Shown here piece after piece: positions 9,170 through 16,643 of a stretch of DNA of 44,451 nucleotides; within the stretch, counting starts at the first letter, position 1, and every line of letters begins with the position of its first letter. The notes beneath the pieces were generated by a model, which searched no databases, was not told the DNA's origin, and saw only the letters and a program-made list of their open reading frames with translations. The translations under genes were made by a program, and so were the position numbers. The DNA lies in NCBI GenBank assembly GCA_003569165.1, contig BGOI01000013.1, positions 1 through 44,451 of the forward strand, given 5' to 3'. This DNA comes from Opitutia bacterium (lineage in GTDB: Bacteria; Verrucomicrobiota; Verrucomicrobiia; Opitutales; UBA953).

Positions 9170-10945
9170 ATGCGTAGGCTGGCCCGATCTCTGTCGCTGT
9201 TGCTCCTGCTGGGGTGCGTTGCGCTGGCCGCACCCTCGCGTACTTCCGGCCCCTTGATTGAGCGCGGGGGCGACCTCGGCGTCGGTCGGATGATCGCCGA
9301 CCTGAGTTTCACCGATCTTGCGGGGAAATCGTATCGACTGGGCGAACTGACCCAGAAGCAGGGCCTCGTCATCGCGATGTCGAGCTCCACGTGCCCGATC
9401 AGCAAGCGATACCTACCTTCGCTCCGTATGTTGGAAAAAGAGCTAGCGGCCCAGGGGCTTTCGCTCCTGATCGTGAACGCGATGGCCGGCGAGAAACCGA
9501 TGGAGATCCGGGAGCAGCTGAAGTCGGCCGGACTGACCTCGCCTTACTTGCATGATCAGGACGGCATGCTCGCCAAGGCCCTCGGGGCACGCACGACGGC
9601 CGAGGTCTTCCTGCTGGATGCGCTTCGCACCCTGCGTTACCGCGGTGCCCTGGACGATCAGTATGGTGTCGACTATAGCCGAGAGCAGCCGACCCGGCGC
9701 TACCTCGCCGCCGCCATCGGCGAGATGCTCGCGCATCGCCCGATCTCGATCGCCGCCACCAGCGCGCCCGGCTGCGAACTCGATCTAAAGCCGAACGCCG
9801 GCCCCGCCACGGCCGTCACTTATCACCGCGACGTCGCCCGCATCCTGCAGCAGAACTGCGTACGCTGCCACCACGACCAAGGCATCGCACCCTTCCCGCT
9901 CGACGACCTCGCCTCGGTCAAAGACCACGCCAAGACGATCAAGCGCGTGCTCGCCGAAGGCACTATGCCTCCCTGGTTCGCCGCTCCGCCCAAGGACGGA
10001 GGAACGAGCCCCTTCGCCAACGACTGCTCCCTCGCATCCAAGGACAAGTCCGACCTCCTCGCCTGGATCGACTCCAAGGAGCGCCCGCTGGGCGACCCCG
10101 CCGAAGCCCCGGCGCCGCTGAAGTTCGACGGCGAATGGAGCATCGGCAAGCCCGACGTGATTATCCCGCTCAGCAAGTCCTACACCGTGAAGGCCAGCGG
10201 CGTGATGCCCTACCAGACCGACGTCGTCACGACCGACTTCGCCGAAGACAAGTGGGTGAAGGCGTACGAGATCATCCCGACCGCCCGCGACGTCGTCCAC
10301 CACGTCATCGTGATGGCACATGCGCCCGGCGCGAAGCTCGTCGGCGGCGGCGCCGAGAACTACTGGGCGATCTACGTACCCGGCAACAGCGCGCGCACCT
10401 TCGATGACGGCATCGCCCGCAAACTGCCCGCCGGTGCGCGCATCAGCTTCCAGATTCACTACACCCCGAGCGGCAAGCCGGTACAGGAACGCATGCGCCT
10501 CGGCCTCATCTTCGCCCAGGAGCCGCCGCGGATGGAGATCCGCACGGTCGGCGTAGCCCAGCATAAACTCCTGATCCCGCCGAACGAAGCGAACCATATC
10601 GAGACCAAGACCCAGGCGGTGCCGGTCGACCTCACCGTCACGAACCTCCTCCCCCACATGCACGTGCGCGGCAAGGCCTTCCGATACGAGCTCATCTATC
10701 CGGACAAGCACGTGGAAACCCTCTTGGACATCCCGCACTACGACTTCAACTGGCAGCTCCGCTACGACTTCAAGCAGCCCAAGGTCTTCCCCAAGGGCAG
10801 CGCGCTGCGCATCACCGCCGCCTTCGACAATAGCGCCGGCAATCGTGCTAACCCCGACCCTTCCAAGGTAGTCAAATGGGGCCAGCAGACTTACGACGAG
10901 ATGATGATCGGCTACTTGGAATACATCGTACCGGTGAAGAAGTAA
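9170..10945 (+). CDS. Redoxin - cytochrome c - copper monooxygenase-like fusion protein
   Basis: Exported 591-aa protein with three parts. After a signal peptide (1-21), residues ~40-190 are thioredoxin/redoxin-like, with TCPISKRYLP (Cys75), a single-Cys site instead of CxxC. Residues ~215-290 hold a c-type heme motif, NCVRCHH (Cys230, Cys233, His234), with a later GTMPPWF whose Met could be the sixth heme ligand. Residues ~310-590 resemble the ascorbate-dependent copper type II monooxygenase (peptidylglycine monooxygenase) fold, with a His pair (HHVIV, 377-378), IHYTPSG and HMHVRGKAF (His496, His498). This layout recurs in Planctomycetes and Verrucomicrobia, but no substrate is established. 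It is probably co-transcribed with the upstream sulfatase. It ends in KK. Confidence 0.82.
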   Translation: MRRLARSLSLLLLLGCVALAAPSRTSGPLIERGGDLGVGRMIADLSFTDLAGKSYRLGELTQKQGLVIAMSSSTCPISKRYLPSLRMLEKELAAQGLSLLIVNAMAGEKPMEIREQLKSAGLTSPYLHDQDGMLAKALGARTTAEVFLLDALRTLRYRGALDDQYGVDYSREQPTRRYLAAAIGEMLAHRPISIAATSAPGCELDLKPNAGPATAVTYHRDVARILQQNCVRCHHDQGIAPFPLDDLASVKDHAKTIKRVLAEGTMPPWFAAPPKDGGTSPFANDCSLASKDKSDLLAWIDSKERPLGDPAEAPAPLKFDGEWSIGKPDVIIPLSKSYTVKASGVMPYQTDVVTTDFAEDKWVKAYEIIPTARDVVHHVIVMAHAPGAKLVGGGAENYWAIYVPGNSARTFDDGIARKLPAGARISFQIHYTPSGKPVQERMRLGLIFAQEPPRMEIRTVGVAQHKLLIPPNEANHIETKTQAVPVDLTVTNLLPHMHVRGKAFRYELIYPDKHVETLLDIPHYDFNWQLRYDFKQPKVFPKGSALRITAAFDNSAGNRANPDPSKVVKWGQQTYDEMMIGYLEYIVPVKK

Positions 10946-10959
10946 GCTGTCCCGTCCTT

Positions 10960-11065
10960 GTTCGCCGCAGGGCGAACCATGGTAGGGGCAAGGCTTCGCC
11001 TTGCACTCCTATCTATGAGGGCGCGGCAAAGCCACGCCCCTACCTTAAGCCGCCCTGCGGCGGCT
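10960..11065. repeat. Cluster of three REP-like hairpins
   Basis: Between convergent genes are three palindromes in a row. The first is GTTCGCC-GCAG-GGCGAAC (10960-10977). The second is a composite element bounded by inverted GGTAGGGGC (10981-10989) and GCCCCTACC (11036-11044), containing CAAGGC-TTC-GCCTTG and GGCGCGGC-AAA-GCCACGCC. The third is AGCCGCC-CTGC-GGCGGCT (11048-11065). The last one ends 2 nt from the photolyase stop codon. It has the look of a dispersed REP/BIME element that also serves as a bidirectional terminator. Confidence 0.7.
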
Positions 11066-11067
11066 CC

Positions 11068-12609
11068 TCAGAGCTCCTCAATCCCGGCCCTTAGCTCCGT
11101 CGCCTTCTTGCGCACGGCGGCCTGCTCGGCAGGCGGCATGTTCGCGGCCTGACGCACGGCCATGCCGATCCGCGGGTTGTTCAGGAAGCGATCCTGGTGA
11201 CGCAGCCAGAAATCCCAATAGAGCGCATTCAGCGGACAGGCCAGCGGACCAGTACGATCCTTGGGGTCATACGGACAGCCGCCACAGTAGTTCGACATCT
11301 TGGAGACGTAACTCGCGGCGCAGCAATACGGCTTGCTGGCGAGGAAACCGCCGTCCGCATGCTGGCTCATGCCGATGACGTTCGGCAACTCGACCCACTG
11401 GAAGGCGTCGATGTAAACGCCGAGATACCAGCGCTCGACCTCCGCCGGATCCACGCCGGCGGTCAGGCAAAACGACCCGATGACCATCAGGCGCTGGATG
11501 TGATGCGCATAGGCCGTGTCGAGCGACTGGCCGACGGAATGGCGCATACAGTTCATCTTCACCTTGCCGGTCCAGAACCAGGACGGCAGCGAGAGCGTAT
11601 GGCCGAGTCCGTTGGCTTCGGCGTAGCCCGGCATCTTGGCCCAATAGACCCCGCGGATGTATTCGCGCCAGCCGATGATCTGACGGACGAAGCCTTCCGT
11701 GGCCGCCAAAGGGTAACGCTTCGGATCGCGCTCATGCGCTTCGGCCGCGGCGGCGGCGACTTCCGCCGGGGTCAGCAGCTTTACGTTCAAGGCGAAGGAC
11801 AACCGGGAATGGAATAGGCGATCCGAGGACGTGTGCATGGCGTCCTCGTAGTCACCGAAATCAGGCAGCCCTCGCTCGATGAAGGCATCCAACTGCTTGA
11901 GCGCCTCCTTACGGTCCTGCGGCCAAGGGAAGTCCTTCTCTGACGGCTTACCCATGGTCTTCACCCCGGCGGCCTCAATCTCGGCCCAGATGGCCGAGTG
12001 GTTATGGGAGACGTCCCAGGTCTTGGGCGGAGGCGGCGTGCCCTTCCATGGCTTCCGGTTCTCCTTATCGTAATTCCATTCTCCCCCGGCTGGCGTGCCG
12101 TCTGCCTCCATCAGCAGCCGAGTTCGGACGCGCATCTTGCGGTAATAAGACTCCATCAACCAGCGCTTGGCGTCCTTCTGGAAATGGGCCGCCACGCCGC
12201 CACGTCCGTCGAGGAAGTGCTCGGAGCTGACGCATGCCGTGACCAGACCGCAGCCGGCGGCGAAGGCCCGCAGATCCTGGTCGAGGCGGTATTCATCCGG
12301 CTCCTGGTATTCGAAGCGCGCGGCCTTCGTCTCAGTGAAGACCGTACGCAGGTTATCGGCGAAGGACTGGCGGTTGTCCTTATCGCTCAACCGGAAGTAC
12401 CGGACTTTATGCCCATGCTTCGTCAGCAGTTCGGCCATGCGACGCATCCCCGCGAAGATCGCGATGACCTTCTGGGCGTGATGCACGACGTAATCCGTCT
12501 CGGAACGGACCTCCATGAAGACGTAAGTCACGGATGCGTCCTTCTTGGCGAACCAAGAATGCTCCGGGTTCAGCTGGTCGCCGAGGATGAGACGGACGGT
12601 AGAGGGCAC
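11068..12609 (-). CDS. FeS-BCP photolyase/cryptochrome (PhrB-like)
   Basis: Cytosolic flavoprotein of 513 aa, in the prokaryotic (6-4) photolyase/FeS-BCP family: light-driven repair of UV photoproducts. N-terminal photolyase alpha/beta domain starts with TVRLILGDQLNPEHSWF. The C-terminal FAD domain contains FVRQIIGWREYIRGVYW and HHIQRLMVIGSFCLTAGV. The [4Fe-4S] ligands are visible as Cys354 (MNCMRHS), Cys442 and Cys445 (NYCGGC) and Cys458 (PLACPLN). Their spacing equals that recalled for Agrobacterium PhrB (350/438/441/454), shifted by 4. The start at 12609 gives the expected N-terminus. It is divergent from a small membrane protein and close to a DUF2256 gene. Repair versus cryptochrome function is not decided by sequence alone. 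Confidence 0.93.
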   Translation of the reverse strand: MPSTVRLILGDQLNPEHSWFAKKDASVTYVFMEVRSETDYVVHHAQKVIAIFAGMRRMAELLTKHGHKVRYFRLSDKDNRQSFADNLRTVFTETKAARFEYQEPDEYRLDQDLRAFAAGCGLVTACVSSEHFLDGRGGVAAHFQKDAKRWLMESYYRKMRVRTRLLMEADGTPAGGEWNYDKENRKPWKGTPPPPKTWDVSHNHSAIWAEIEAAGVKTMGKPSEKDFPWPQDRKEALKQLDAFIERGLPDFGDYEDAMHTSSDRLFHSRLSFALNVKLLTPAEVAAAAAEAHERDPKRYPLAATEGFVRQIIGWREYIRGVYWAKMPGYAEANGLGHTLSLPSWFWTGKVKMNCMRHSVGQSLDTAYAHHIQRLMVIGSFCLTAGVDPAEVERWYLGVYIDAFQWVELPNVIGMSQHADGGFLASKPYCCAASYVSKMSNYCGGCPYDPKDRTGPLACPLNALYWDFWLRHQDRFLNNPRIGMAVRQAANMPPAEQAAVRKKATELRAGIEEL

Positions 12610-12696
12610 GCCCGCAAGGGAAGGATTAGAAGCCGCTTGGCAAGCGTCCCATCTAATCCATTTGCCAAATCGGCTCTCGCCGCCTTCGTTAGGCCT

Positions 12697-13035
12697 ATGG
12701 GGAAAATCGCCCGTATCCTAGCCGTTACCATCGGCCTAATCGCCTCGCTCTTCGGCCCAGCATGCGACCCTTGGGTGACGGAACACGGCGACAAACAAGC
12801 CAAAGGCGAAAGGGCCATGGCGCTGCTCGGGTCTCTTTTCCTCGGCACCCTGGTGATCATCGGGACTTGCGCTTACCATCAATGGGTCAACCCGCTCGGG
12901 AGCGGCCTGTTCGTCACCATGATCATGCTTTCGGTGCCCGTCAGCATCGTGCCCTACATCCTCTGGGACCGCGGCATCAGCCGCCGCGAACGCGAACGGG
13001 CCGAAGCCACCCCGCAGCCGACGCCGGAATCCTGA
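12697..13035 (+). CDS. Small membrane protein, unknown
   Basis: 112-aa protein with three likely membrane segments: ARILAVTIGLIASLFGP (residues ~4-20), MALLGSLFLGTLVIIGTCAY (~41-60) and LFVTMIMLSVPVSIVPYILW (~71-90). The C-terminus is charged (GISRRERERAEA) and probably cytosolic. I do not recognise a family. The start at ATG 12697 begins just before the first hydrophobic segment; an in-frame extension upstream would overlap the divergent photolyase gene and is unlikely. It is followed after 43 nt by the DUF2256 gene on the same strand. Confidence 0.6.
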   Translation: MGKIARILAVTIGLIASLFGPACDPWVTEHGDKQAKGERAMALLGSLFLGTLVIIGTCAYHQWVNPLGSGLFVTMIMLSVPVSIVPYILWDRGISRRERERAEATPQPTPES

Positions 13036-13078
13036 GGTCCGGTTTGCGCCGACCGATGCGCCCGCCTCATTACTGGGC

Positions 13079-13255
13079 ATGCGCGGTGTCAAAAAAGAGA
13101 ACCTTCCGGCCAAAGTCTGCCCGACCTGCCAGCGACCTTTCCTCTGGCGGAAGAAGTGGGCCCGCTGCTGGGATGAGCTCCGCTTCTGCAGCGATGCCTG
13201 CCGCAAGGGGACTCCGCGCGGTAAGGCACAAAAAAGCCCGGGGTCTCCGGGCTGA
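13079..13255 (+). CDS. DUF2256 zinc-ribbon protein
   Basis: 58-aa protein recognised by the DUF2256 signature: MRGVKKENLPAKVCPTC, then RPFLWRKKWARCWDELRFCS, then DACRKG. Two C-x2-C-like pairs (CPTC and CSDAC) suggest one bound zinc. DUF2256 genes often lie near photolyase/cryptochrome genes, as here, but their role is unknown. The last nine or so codons coincide with the intrinsic terminator of the convergent DEAD-box helicase gene, so the C-terminal residues AQKSPGSPG are dictated by a hairpin. It is missed by length-limited gene callers. Confidence 0.85.
   Translation: MRGVKKENLPAKVCPTCQRPFLWRKKWARCWDELRFCSDACRKGTPRGKAQKSPGSPG
13230..13253 (-). terminator. Rho-independent terminator of the DEAD-box helicase gene
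   Basis: On the minus strand the stem AGCCCGG with loop AGACC and CCGGGCT is followed directly by TTTTTT. It lies about 46 nt after the helicase stop and inside the 3' end of the convergent DUF2256 gene. Confidence 0.85.
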
Positions 13256-13299
13256 TTGAAACCTCGGGCCCTCCGGCCCTCAGGTCCTCGTGTCCTCGA

Positions 13300-14616
13300 T
13301 TACTTAGGTCCGCCTTGGCGACGGGTACCCGGACGACCGAAGGGGCGGTAGTTACCCTTGGAGGCGCGGAAGCCGCCGTGACGACCACCCTGGGGGCGGC
13401 CTTCGCGTTCGCTGTTGTGCGCGCCAGCGCGGGGATCCTGGTGACGCTGGAAATCTTCCGGGGTGCGGGGCGGAGCCTGCTGGGTGTAGTCGAAGCCCTG
13501 CAGCTTGCCGCAATGGAGGTGCTTGCCGACGATGCGTTCGAGACGGCGGAGTTCGCCGAGGTCTTCGCGGGTGACGAAGGTGATGGCGGTACCAGTCGCC
13601 AGCGCGCGGCCGGTGCGGCCGATGCGGTGGACGTAGTCCTCGAGCTGGTCAGGGAAGTCGAAGTTGAAGACGTGAGAGATGCCGTCGACGTCGATGCCGC
13701 GCGAGGCGATGTCGGTCGCGACAAGCACGCGAACCTCACCATTCTTGAAGGCCTGCAGGGCGCGCTGGCGCTGGCTCTGCGAACGGTTGGCGTGGATGGC
13801 GGCGCAGCTGATATCTTCACCCTGGAGCTTGCGGCAGACGCGATCGGCACCATGTTTGGTCCGCGCAAAGACGAGCACGCACTTAAGGGCTTCGTCCTTG
13901 AGGAGGTGGTGCAGCATGACCTGCTTGAGGGCGCCCGGGCACTCATAGAGTAGCTGGGTGACGGTCTCGGCCGGGGAAGTGCGGCGGCCGACCTCGATCA
14001 TCTGCGGATCGCGCTGATACTGCTTCGTGAGGGTCTCAATCTCGCGGGAGAGCGTGGCGGAGAACATCAGGGTCTGGCGTTCCTTGGGCAGGGCGCGGAC
14101 GATGGTGTTGATCGCAGGGAGGAAGCCCATGTCCAGCATGCGGTCGGCTTCGTCGAGAACGAGGTACTCTACGGCGGAGAAGTCACCATGGCCCTGGCCA
14201 CCGAGGTCAAGGAGACGGCCCGGGGTGGCGATAAGGAAATCGCAGCCACGACGGAGGGCGGCGATCTGGGGACGTTCGGAGACGCCGCCGTAGCAGGTGG
14301 CGACGGTGGCACCGGAATAACGGGAATAGGCGGCGACATTCTCAGCAATCTGGACGACCAGTTCGCGGGTTGGGGCCAGGATTAGGCAACGGACGCGGCC
14401 CTGGTGGGCGCCGGACTTCGTGCGGACCAGGCGGGTGAGCAGAGGGAGGGTGAAAGCGGCGGTCTTGCCGGTGCCCGTCTGGGCTACGCCGATGACGTCC
14501 TTGCCCTCGATGATGACCGGAATGGAGGCCTTCTGGATCGGCGTCGGTTCGGTGTAGCCCTGGTCGGCTACGGCTTTGAGGATAGAGGCGTCGAGGCCTA
14601 AGGATGCAAACGGCAT
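13300..14616 (-). CDS. DEAD-box ATP-dependent RNA helicase (RhlE-like)
   Basis: Cytosolic RNA helicase, 438 aa. The frame is open further upstream, but ATG at 14616 gives the conserved start MPFASLGLDASILKAVADQGYTEPTPIQ (Q-motif). Motifs in order: AQTGTGKT (I), PTRELVVQIAE (Ia), TPGRLLDL (Ib), LDEADRMLDMGF (II), SATLS (III), FARTKHGAD (IV), ATDIASRGIDVDGI (V) and HRIGRTGRA (VI). The C-terminal ~60 residues are basic and rich in Gly/Arg/Gln, as in RhlE/CsdA-type RNA chaperone tails. It probably acts in ribosome assembly or RNA decay. It ends in a textbook intrinsic terminator. Confidence 0.95.
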   Translation of the reverse strand: MPFASLGLDASILKAVADQGYTEPTPIQKASIPVIIEGKDVIGVAQTGTGKTAAFTLPLLTRLVRTKSGAHQGRVRCLILAPTRELVVQIAENVAAYSRYSGATVATCYGGVSERPQIAALRRGCDFLIATPGRLLDLGGQGHGDFSAVEYLVLDEADRMLDMGFLPAINTIVRALPKERQTLMFSATLSREIETLTKQYQRDPQMIEVGRRTSPAETVTQLLYECPGALKQVMLHHLLKDEALKCVLVFARTKHGADRVCRKLQGEDISCAAIHANRSQSQRQRALQAFKNGEVRVLVATDIASRGIDVDGISHVFNFDFPDQLEDYVHRIGRTGRALATGTAITFVTREDLGELRRLERIVGKHLHCGKLQGFDYTQQAPPRTPEDFQRHQDPRAGAHNSEREGRPQGGRHGGFRASKGNYRPFGRPGTRRQGGPK

Positions 14617-14677
14617 TAGCGCAAAGTGAGTAGAGGAATTGGAAAGGGCGAGAAGAATAGGGGGATAACGGGCATAT

Positions 14678-14794
14678 GGTGGTAGCGGTTGGCGGTTAGC
14701 GGTTAGGCCACCAAACACCTGCCAAAAGGACTGGTAATCAGGTCGGGAATCAGGTTCGGACTCATCCAACCGCCAACCGCTAACCGCCACCACC
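14678..14794. repeat. Inverted pair of GCGGTTR heptamer arrays
   Basis: In the 248-nt gap between the divergent helicase and symporter genes. The left array (14678-14707) reads as GCGGTTG/GCGGTTA heptamers. The right array (14766-14794) is nearly its reverse complement (AACCGCY units). 58 nt lie between, including the direct repeat AATCAGGT. A separate perfect hairpin, GCTGGGAC-TGC-GTCCCAGC, follows at 14798-14816. Similar heptamers occur at 18302-18325. Confidence 0.7.
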
Positions 14795-14864
14795 TTCGCT
14801 GGGACTGCGTCCCAGCATTGCACTCTACCCTGCCCTGCATAGTAAACCCTCACCCACCAACAGC

Positions 14865-16463
14865 ATGACGACCAAGCAACCTGACGGCTGGAGCTCTAAA
14901 TTAGGCGTCATCATGGCCGTCGCCGGCAGTGCCGTCGGACTAGGCAACTTCCTCCGCTTCCCCGGCCTCGTCGCCGATAAGGAGACCGGGGGCGGCGCCT
15001 TCCTGATCGCCTACTTCATCTCGCTCCTGATCGTCGGCCTGCCGATTTGCTGGGTCGAGTGGACCCTCGGACGTTTCGGCGGCACGCAGGGGTATAACTC
15101 CTCCCCGGGCATCTTCCACGCCATCATCCGGAAGCCTTGGGGCAAATACGTCGGCCTCCTCGGCTTCATTATCCCCGTCGGCGTCTACTTCTATTACGTC
15201 GTCATCGAGTCGTGGTGCCTTGGCTACGCCTGGAGCAGCTTCACCGGTGGACTCGACCTCGGTAAAGACCCGAAGACCTACGCCGACGCCTTCGCCACGT
15301 TCACCGGCCTGAAGGCCGACGGCGCCGTCCTCGGACTCGGCACGCCATTCCTGTTCTTCATCGGAGTGTTCATCCTGAACTTCGTCATCATCTACCGCGG
15401 CCTCTCCAAGGGCATCGAGTTCATCTGCAACTGGGGCATGCCGCTCCTGATCGCCATCGCCCTCATCTTGTTGGTCCGCGTGCTGACGCTCGGCACGCCC
15501 GATCCGACGAAGCCCGAGCTCAGCGTCTGGAATGGCCTGGGCTACATGTGGAATCCGCACGACATCTCCAACGGCCTTTCCAATCCGGCCGTCTGGCTCA
15601 AGGCTGCCTCGCAGGTCTTCTTCACCCTCTCCGTCGGCTTCGGCGTCATCATCACCTACGCCAGCTACCTCAAGAAGAACGATGACGTCGTCCTGAGCGG
15701 CCTCACCGCCACCGCCGCCAACGAGTTCTGCGAAGTCGGCCTCGGCGGCATGATTACCGTCCCTGCCGCCTTCGCCTTCCTCGGCGCCTCGGCCGTCGCC
15801 GGCGGCACCTTCGCCCTCGGCTTCAACGTGCTGCCGCAGGTCTTCGCCGGCATGCCCTACGGACATCTCTTTGGCGGCCTCTTCTTCACCCTGCTCTTCA
15901 TCGCGGCGATCACCTCGTCGCTTTCGATGCTCCAGCCTGGCATCGCCTTTCTCGAAGAAGGCCTCGGTCTGGACCGCCGCGGTTCCGTGGCACTGCTCGG
16001 CCTGATCACCGCGGTCGGCTGCACGCTCGTCGTCTACTTCAGCGAAGGCCTGAAAGCACTTTCGACGGTCGACTTTTGGATCGGCGACATCGGCATCTTC
16101 CTGCAAGGGACCATCCTGATCTATGTCTTCAACTTCGCCTTCGGCACCGAACGCGGTTGGACGGAGGCCCACCACGGCGCTGACATCCGTATCCCGCGGA
16201 TCTTCAAATTCGTCATCCGCTGGATCTCTCCCGCCTTCCTCACCGCCATCTTCCTGATGTTCGCACTCAAGAACGTCGCGGGCTGGAATCTCTCGTTCAG
16301 TTCGCCGGTCTTCACCCCGACCGACCCCATCCTGGATCTTGTCGGCGGCCCCGGCCACCCGGCCAGCGGCGTCGCCCGCCTGACGGCCTTCTTCCTCCTG
16401 CTCTTCGCCGGCTTCTCAGCGCTCATGATCCATCGGGCCGGCAAACGCTGGGACGCCCGCTAA
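14865..16463 (+). CDS. Neurotransmitter:sodium symporter family transporter (MetP-like)
   Basis: Inner-membrane Na+-coupled amino-acid (or related) transporter of the LeuT/NSS family, 532 aa. Residues 9-33 carry the TM1 signature with unwound-helix motif AGSAVGLGNFLRFP. Twelve hydrophobic segments follow; WVEWTLGRFGG ends the TM2 region, and TM6/TM8 (VFFTLSVGFGVIITYASY, FCEVGLGGMITVP) hold the usual Na+-site residues. A gene for a 51-aa single-span protein of the MetS type begins 18 nt downstream, which points to the MetPS subtype (methionine/alanine uptake in Corynebacterium). Substrate here is not determined. Confidence 0.92.
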   Translation: MTTKQPDGWSSKLGVIMAVAGSAVGLGNFLRFPGLVADKETGGGAFLIAYFISLLIVGLPICWVEWTLGRFGGTQGYNSSPGIFHAIIRKPWGKYVGLLGFIIPVGVYFYYVVIESWCLGYAWSSFTGGLDLGKDPKTYADAFATFTGLKADGAVLGLGTPFLFFIGVFILNFVIIYRGLSKGIEFICNWGMPLLIAIALILLVRVLTLGTPDPTKPELSVWNGLGYMWNPHDISNGLSNPAVWLKAASQVFFTLSVGFGVIITYASYLKKNDDVVLSGLTATAANEFCEVGLGGMITVPAAFAFLGASAVAGGTFALGFNVLPQVFAGMPYGHLFGGLFFTLLFIAAITSSLSMLQPGIAFLEEGLGLDRRGSVALLGLITAVGCTLVVYFSEGLKALSTVDFWIGDIGIFLQGTILIYVFNFAFGTERGWTEAHHGADIRIPRIFKFVIRWISPAFLTAIFLMFALKNVAGWNLSFSSPVFTPTDPILDLVGGPGHPASGVARLTAFFLLLFAGFSALMIHRAGKRWDAR

Positions 16464-16481
16464 TCCTAACACCTTACGACC

Positions 16482-16637
16482 ATGACAACCGCCGGACTTC
16501 TCTTCATGCTCATCTCGGTGGGCGCGGTGACCATCCTCTTCGTCTGGTGCCTCATCAAGGTGCTCACGGGCAAGAAGAACCCCGAGCACCTCGCGCACGT
16601 CGAACCGGTCGAGACCAAGGATCTCGACCGTCGCTGA
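16482..16637 (+). CDS. MetS-like small subunit of NSS transporter
   Basis: 51-aa protein with one membrane span (MTTAGLLFMLISVGAVTILFVWC, residues 1-23) followed by LIKVLTGKKNPEHLAHVEPVET. This matches the MetS family of NSS small subunits needed for transport activity in Corynebacterium MetPS. The 18-nt gap from the transporter stop supports co-translation. Start ATG 16482, stop TGA 16635-16637. Only 6 nt separate it from the 3' end of the convergent gene. Confidence 0.85.
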   Translation: MTTAGLLFMLISVGAVTILFVWCLIKVLTGKKNPEHLAHVEPVETKDLDRR

Positions 16638-16643
16638 GCAGGC

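Noticed and set aside
9785-10738. Open frame of 317 codons antisense to the redoxin/cytochrome gene
   Set aside because: Shadow composition only; the plus-strand frame has heme and copper motifs.
14678-14816. Possible CRISPR array or riboswitch between helicase and transporter
   Set aside because: The units are 7 nt and degenerate, without spacers of regular length. The hairpin at 14798-14816 is short and is not followed by a regulatory fold.
13300-14853. N-terminal extension of the DEAD-box helicase to 14853
   Set aside because: The extra 79 codons run through the heptamer arrays and hairpin and have no family similarity. The start at 14616 begins the Q-motif.
14940-16358. Long open frame of 472 codons on the minus strand
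   Set aside because: It is antisense to the NSS transporter. Its translation is low-complexity Glu/Asp/Gly/Ala with no motif, as expected from the complement of GC-rich coding DNA.
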